A stretch of 64,000 nt of DNA from an uncultured Paracoccaceae bacterium (lineage in GTDB: Bacteria > Pseudomonadota > Alphaproteobacteria > Rhodobacterales > Rhodobacteraceae), in NCBI GenBank assembly GCA_947494445.1, contig CANLVD010000001.1, positions 124,001-188,000 of the forward strand, given 5' to 3'. How positions within the stretch are numbered: position 1 is the stretch's first letter; the number at the start of each line of letters is the position of its first letter. Below, in pieces: positions 60,079 through 64,000 of this stretch. The notes under the pieces are model-generated. The model did not search any database. It was not told the origin of the DNA and saw nothing but the letters and a program-made list of their open reading frames with translations. A program made the translations under genes and the position numbers.

Positions 60079-60100
60079 CGCGCCCCGTGACCGGGGCGCG
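60079..60100 (+). terminator. GC hairpin between the RTX gene and its exporter
   Basis: CGCGCCCCG (60079-60087) and CGGGGCGCG (60092-60100) pair over nine bp with a TGAC loop, 14 bp past the RTX stop and 33 bp before the exporter start. No T-run follows, so it is probably a partial terminator or mRNA-stabilising stem lowering exporter expression relative to substrate. Confidence 0.65.
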
Positions 60101-60132
60101 TCCTCACACTTTCATTGGTGAATTGACTGCAG

Positions 60133-62214
60133 ATGGCCTCCGACACCGCAAAAATCGTGACAGCGCTGCGCCCCCTCGTGCCATCTCTGGTGCTGTTCAG
60201 CTTTGTCATCAATCTGGCCGTTCTGATTTCGCCCATCTACATGATGCAGGTCCTCGACCGGGTCATCCCAAGCGGCAACCTGAACACTTTGATGCTCTTG
60301 TTGTTCATCGCGGTGGCGGCCTTGATCACGAATGCACTTGTGGAGTATTTTCGCGATCTCACTTTGGGGCGGGCCGCAAACTGGGTGGAATGCGCCTATT
60401 CCTCCGTGCTGTTGCGTGGCGGTTCGCGTGGTCAGGCTGACAACCTCAGACATGTGGCAACGGTGCGGGACTTTCTGGCGACACGTGGAGCGGCAAATAC
60501 GCTCGATGTACCGTGGTTGCCTTTGTTTCTGCTGGCATTGGGGCTGGTTCATCCGCTGTTTCTGATCCTGATCGCCGTGGCCAGCACGCTGTTTCTTATC
60601 CTGCATCTTGTGGGTTCGATGGTGACCAGAACCTCAAAGTCACTGGCGTCCGAGGCGCGCGGCGAAAGCATGGATGCCTTGCGCAGCCTTGAGCGTGAGG
60701 GCCCGATGGCCGAGTTGATGTCCATTGGTGGCAACCTGTCCGAGCGCTACCTAAAGGCCCTGAACCAGCATCGCCGATTTCACGAAACCGGCAGCACGCG
60801 CAGCACTGCGTTTGACAGTGCGATCAAGTTTCTCAGATCTGCGCTGCAGATTGCTGCCCTTTCACTCGGTGCCTATCTGGTGACACTGGGCAATCTGACC
60901 CCAGGCGGCATGATCGGTGCGTCGATCATCATTGCTAAAACGCTGGGCATCATAGAAACGACCATGTCCACCTGGCCGCATATCACCTGCACTTGGCAGG
61001 CGGTTAAAGCCCTGAACGTCGCACAACAGTCAGGCGCACGCATCCAGACATCGGTGGGCGACCTGTCCGGCTTGCTCAAGGCGCAAAACCTGACATATCC
61101 CCGCGGTGGCGGCGCGCCTCCTCGGATCGAGCGTGTTTCACTGGAACTGAAACCCGGTGAATGCCTGGCAATACTGGGGGAGTCAGGCAGCGGAAAAACC
61201 ACGCTGCTACATGCCTTGGCCGGGATCGATCCTGCCCCGATCGGCAATTGCTTCGTCGATGAAACCGACGTGCGAACTCTGGACACTGGTACGCGTGACG
61301 CAGCCATCGGGTATCTTCCGCAGCAGGCCAATTTCATTTCCGGAACGATAGCTGACAATATTGCCCGGTTTGCATTCGAGCATGATGATGAGAAAGTGCT
61401 GGCGGCCTCACGTATGGCCGGCGTGCACGGGTTGATTTCGGGTCTGCCTGACGCTTATGACACCGACATCGGGGCCGCGCCCTATATTCTGTCAGCCGGA
61501 CAGAAACAGCGGATCGCTTTGGCCCGTGCGCTCTACGAACCGCCGAAATATTTGTTTCTTGATGAACCCAACGCCCTGCTCGATCACAATGCAGAGCGCC
61601 AATTGGGTGACGCGATTGCCCGTCTGAAGGCAGATGGCACCACCATCATTCTGGTTGCCCATCGTATGAGCATCGTCAATCTGGCCGACAAGGTCATTGT
61701 TCTGGAACAAGGGCGCGTGCTGGATTACGGCCCGCGCGCTGAGATTCTGGGACGCATGGCCAACTCTCACCGACGACTTCGTTTGCCCATTGCGGGATCG
61801 GTTTCACAGGATCTGTCCGATTGGGTCGCCCGTCAGTTTGTTCGGTCAGGTGATGAAGACTTCTCGAACCGTGCAAATGTCATCGCCAATGAGATGTATA
61901 ATTTCGCCCGGGAAAACGGGCCGAAATCCCCGGAACGAATGCTCCATATGGAGTTCAAATTCATTGACGACAACACCTGCTCAATCACACTGTCGGAACC
62001 CCGCAAAGCGCAGTTCGAGGCGAAGATCTCGAAAGTTCGCAAGGCCGTGGAACTGTCCATGCCGAATATTTCCGATGACCTGTCCAGCGACGAGCAATCG
62101 CTTGCGATGGTCATGAAGCTGTCAGATCGGTTCGAGCATCAGGCACGACCAGAGCAGACATCGCTCTTTGCCCGCATCATTCAAAACACGCCCTCACCCG
62201 AGGTTATGCAATGA
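60133..62214 (+). CDS. type I secretion ABC exporter (PrtD/HlyB-like) with C-terminal extension
   Basis: A 693-residue exporter: a transmembrane domain (about 15-310) with about six helices, then the ATPase with Walker A GESGSGKTT (about 350), a signature reading LSAGQKQR instead of the usual LSGGQ, and Walker B YLFLDEP. It resembles PrtD-type exporters but runs about 150 residues past the ATPase (about 543-693). That extension includes a helical stretch and the segment MEFKFIDDNTCSITL, which I cannot assign. It overlaps the HlyD-like gene by 4 bp and is 68 bp after the RTX gene. Confidence 0.92.
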   Translation: MASDTAKIVTALRPLVPSLVLFSFVINLAVLISPIYMMQVLDRVIPSGNLNTLMLLLFIAVAALITNALVEYFRDLTLGRAANWVECAYSSVLLRGGSRGQADNLRHVATVRDFLATRGAANTLDVPWLPLFLLALGLVHPLFLILIAVASTLFLILHLVGSMVTRTSKSLASEARGESMDALRSLEREGPMAELMSIGGNLSERYLKALNQHRRFHETGSTRSTAFDSAIKFLRSALQIAALSLGAYLVTLGNLTPGGMIGASIIIAKTLGIIETTMSTWPHITCTWQAVKALNVAQQSGARIQTSVGDLSGLLKAQNLTYPRGGGAPPRIERVSLELKPGECLAILGESGSGKTTLLHALAGIDPAPIGNCFVDETDVRTLDTGTRDAAIGYLPQQANFISGTIADNIARFAFEHDDEKVLAASRMAGVHGLISGLPDAYDTDIGAAPYILSAGQKQRIALARALYEPPKYLFLDEPNALLDHNAERQLGDAIARLKADGTTIILVAHRMSIVNLADKVIVLEQGRVLDYGPRAEILGRMANSHRRLRLPIAGSVSQDLSDWVARQFVRSGDEDFSNRANVIANEMYNFARENGPKSPERMLHMEFKFIDDNTCSITLSEPRKAQFEAKISKVRKAVELSMPNISDDLSSDEQSLAMVMKLSDRFEHQARPEQTSLFARIIQNTPSPEVMQ

Positions 62215-63512
62215 TCGAAGAAGATCTGGATCGATTGCCGCCCTCAATCAGCCGGCCACTGGTATACTCCAGCGTGACCTTGCTGGCTTTTCTCTCTGTT
62301 ACGGGTGTCTGGGCGGTGGTATCCGAATTCTCGACCACGATACGGGTGTCGGGCACACTCAGCTCGCAAGCACCCAGCGCTCAGGTTCAACATCCAAACG
62401 GCGGGAAGGTTCGTCTCGTTGCTGTCGATTTGCTTGATCGCGTCAACAAGGGTGACGTTCTGTTTCGGCTTGATGTCGAAGATCAGACGCTGAAACTGTC
62501 AGCCGTTGATCAGACCATTCGCAGGCTGGAGCAGGAACGCGGGGAAGCCCGTGCTCGTTTGGGTCTTGATATACGCCTCGCTGAGCCTGATGCCGGGAAC
62601 CGCGAGGTGGAAAACTCAAGCATCACCGCGTCCTTTGCTGCGCGGGAAGAGACCTATCTCAGCCGTCAGGAGGATCTGGCGGCACAATCGGAACACGCCA
62701 GGTCTCGACTGGATTTTCAGACCGCAGAAATCAAGCGTCTGGATGAACAGAAGTCGCTTCTCAAGGACCGATTGGAAAAGTTCATGCGTCTTTCCGCGCA
62801 AGGTTTGACCAAAATCAGTAATGTGGAAAGCCTTATGCAGGAAGCGCTGTCGCTGGAAATTCAGATCGGCAAAGCAGATGCCGAAATGGCGGCGATAGAA
62901 AACGAAATCATCAGCCTGTCACTGAGATCAAACCTAATTGAACAGGAGTACAGACAGATCCTGTCGGACGGGTTGATGGCAAATGAACGGGAATTGGAAT
63001 CCCTCAATGCAGATCGCGCCAGGTTGCTCTACACGATTGAAACGGCGGAAATCAAAGCCCCTGTTTCGGGACTGGTTTCCGCACTGAACATCGATGCCGA
63101 AGAAACAGTGGCGGCACCCGGTCAGACCTTGGCCGTTATATCCCAGCCGCTTGTGACCGCTGAACTGGATCTGAAGATCATGACCCAGTACATCGACCAG
63201 GTGTCGGTCGGGCAAGAAGGGTTACTGACACTTTCCAGTCTGCCCCAACGCAACGCGCCCAAAATCAGGATTGAGTTGACCGGCATTGCCGAGGAGCCGA
63301 TTGTCGATCCGGAGGGAAATCCGGTTGCCTATCTTGCATCGGCTTCGGTCAACTCCGACGATCTGGAAACCGCAAGACAGCAGATGGCCGATCAGTTCCA
63401 GATCTCATTGGGCATGCCCATTTCTGCGACCTTGGTGGGTCGGCCGACCACCCTGTGGAGTTATCTGACAGCGCCGTTCACCAGCATTCTGGATTCAGCC
63501 TTCGAGGATTGA
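62211..63512 (+). CDS. HlyD family periplasmic adaptor of type I secretion
   Basis: A 433-residue membrane fusion protein: one N-terminal helix (about 20-42), a split lipoyl-like domain with HPNGGKVRLVAVDLLDRVNKGD and IKAPVSGLVSALN, a long coiled coil (about 95-265) and a C-terminal beta region. It bridges the ABC exporter to an outer-membrane TolC-type channel, which is not encoded here. Coupled to the exporter gene by 4-bp overlap. Confidence 0.93.
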   Translation: MIEEDLDRLPPSISRPLVYSSVTLLAFLSVTGVWAVVSEFSTTIRVSGTLSSQAPSAQVQHPNGGKVRLVAVDLLDRVNKGDVLFRLDVEDQTLKLSAVDQTIRRLEQERGEARARLGLDIRLAEPDAGNREVENSSITASFAAREETYLSRQEDLAAQSEHARSRLDFQTAEIKRLDEQKSLLKDRLEKFMRLSAQGLTKISNVESLMQEALSLEIQIGKADAEMAAIENEIISLSLRSNLIEQEYRQILSDGLMANERELESLNADRARLLYTIETAEIKAPVSGLVSALNIDAEETVAAPGQTLAVISQPLVTAELDLKIMTQYIDQVSVGQEGLLTLSSLPQRNAPKIRIELTGIAEEPIVDPEGNPVAYLASASVNSDDLETARQQMADQFQISLGMPISATLVGRPTTLWSYLTAPFTSILDSAFED

Positions 63513-63560
63513 TGCGGATCTAAAAACACTTGCGAGTGGCAATAATGATCCTGATTTCAC

Positions 63561-64000
63561 TCAGGCAACAGACCGCGTGTTCTCAGCGTCGGCCCCCTTT
63601 GACCAGTTGGCTGCGGCATCGGAAAGTTTGAATTCGGACACCAGCGCATCCAGCGAGGCAACGACATTGAGCAACCGCTGGCAATCCGACACGCTTTCCC
63701 CAGTTCGTGACGCGTTGGCTTCTGTGGCTGCATCGATCTGGGCTATCATCGCAACCGTCTCGCTCAACCCCTGAGCCTGGCTTTGGCTGGCTGTTGAAAT
63801 ATCCCCAACTGTGCCGGTCAGTTTGTCCAGATCCTGATCGATGAGAGACAGCGCCGTTCCAGTCTTCTCAACCAGATCAACACCTTCATCCACTGCAATG
63901 GAGTTCTGTTGAATAACCGCCTTGATGTCATTGGCCGCATTGGCCGAACGTTGCGCCAACGCCCGAACTTCAGCAGCCACAACGGCAAATCCGCGCCCGG
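63561..64000 (-). CDS. methyl-accepting chemotaxis protein, C-terminal part, 5' truncated by the window
   Basis: The last 146 codons of a chemoreceptor. The signalling tip ends at the right edge: GRGFAVVAAEVRALAQRSA is the conserved end of the hairpin tip, followed by the returning coiled coil and ending SKGADAENTRSVA. It would bind CheW/CheA such as those of the che operon here. The tail has no CheR/CheB tethering pentapeptide of the NWETF type. Convergent with the HlyD-like gene. Confidence 0.92.
   Translation of the reverse strand, partial: GRGFAVVAAEVRALAQRSANAANDIKAVIQQNSIAVDEGVDLVEKTGTALSLIDQDLDKLTGTVGDISTASQSQAQGLSETVAMIAQIDAATEANASRTGESVSDCQRLLNVVASLDALVSEFKLSDAAANWSKGADAENTRSVA

Overview
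The window reads as one contiguous, GC-rich stretch of alphaproteobacterial chromosome, most likely from a marine Rhodobacterales (Roseobacter-group) bacterium. This rests on family composition: a cysH-DUF934-ferredoxin reductase run, osmoregulated periplasmic glucan genes, DUF2794, HspQ, several RTX proteins with a dedicated type I exporter, and a compact che operon. It also rests on an intergenic block I recognise from that group. No rRNA, tRNA, CRISPR array, insertion sequence or integrase was seen. The first gene (cysH) and the last (a chemoreceptor) run off the window edges.

Layout: 1-1966 holds the end of an assimilatory sulfate reduction operon (cysH, DUF934, ferredoxin-NADP reductase). 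2084-7818 holds an SDR oxidoreductase, a DUF1304 membrane protein, two SAM methyltransferases and a tightly coupled CoA-transferase/thiamine-diphosphate enzyme pair. 7920-10586 holds a YeeE/TsuA-type sulfur transporter and a TTC38-like TPR protein. 10610-15248 is an overlapping opgC-opgG/D-opgH operon for periplasmic glucans. 15321-27865 is a surface polysaccharide region: sugar transferase, RgpF/WbsX-like protein, P-loop sulfotransferase, family 2 glycosyltransferase and a KpsM/KpsE/KpsT-type ABC exporter. Two RTX proteins and an unknown envelope protein lie inside it. Together these suggest a possibly sulfated exported glycan plus type I secreted surface proteins.

27878-35638 holds a succinate-semialdehyde dehydrogenase and an eight-gene chemotaxis operon (STAS, cheY, cheA, cheW, cheR, cheD, cheB, cheY) read on the minus strand. 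35834-41618 holds gap and the glycerol module glpD-glpK with divergent glpR, whose promoter region carries GlpR-like half-sites. 41631-50791 is mixed housekeeping: AhpD-like, OmpA-like, LysR, lytic transglycosylase, AEC transporter, hspQ, ggt, DUF2794, NlpC/P60, M17 peptidase. 51361-53330 is a carbonic anhydrase-SbtA-SbtB bicarbonate operon beside a degenerate HPt-like protein. 53438-56541 holds asd, a small secreted protein, a phosphodiesterase and an AT-rich PAS-like orphan. 56655-63512 is a self-contained secretion module: a 1136-residue RTX protein, an ABC exporter with an unusual C-terminal extension, and an HlyD adaptor.

The most unusual signal is in the 445-bp gap between ggt and the DUF2794 gene. 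Two strong hairpins there have unrelated stems but an identical 13-nt loop and the same 3' flank. This looks like a duplicated structured RNA or protein-binding element that I cannot match to a known family. Further ordered hairpins lie between glpD and glpK, between the large RTX gene and its exporter, and in the divergent capsule-export promoter.
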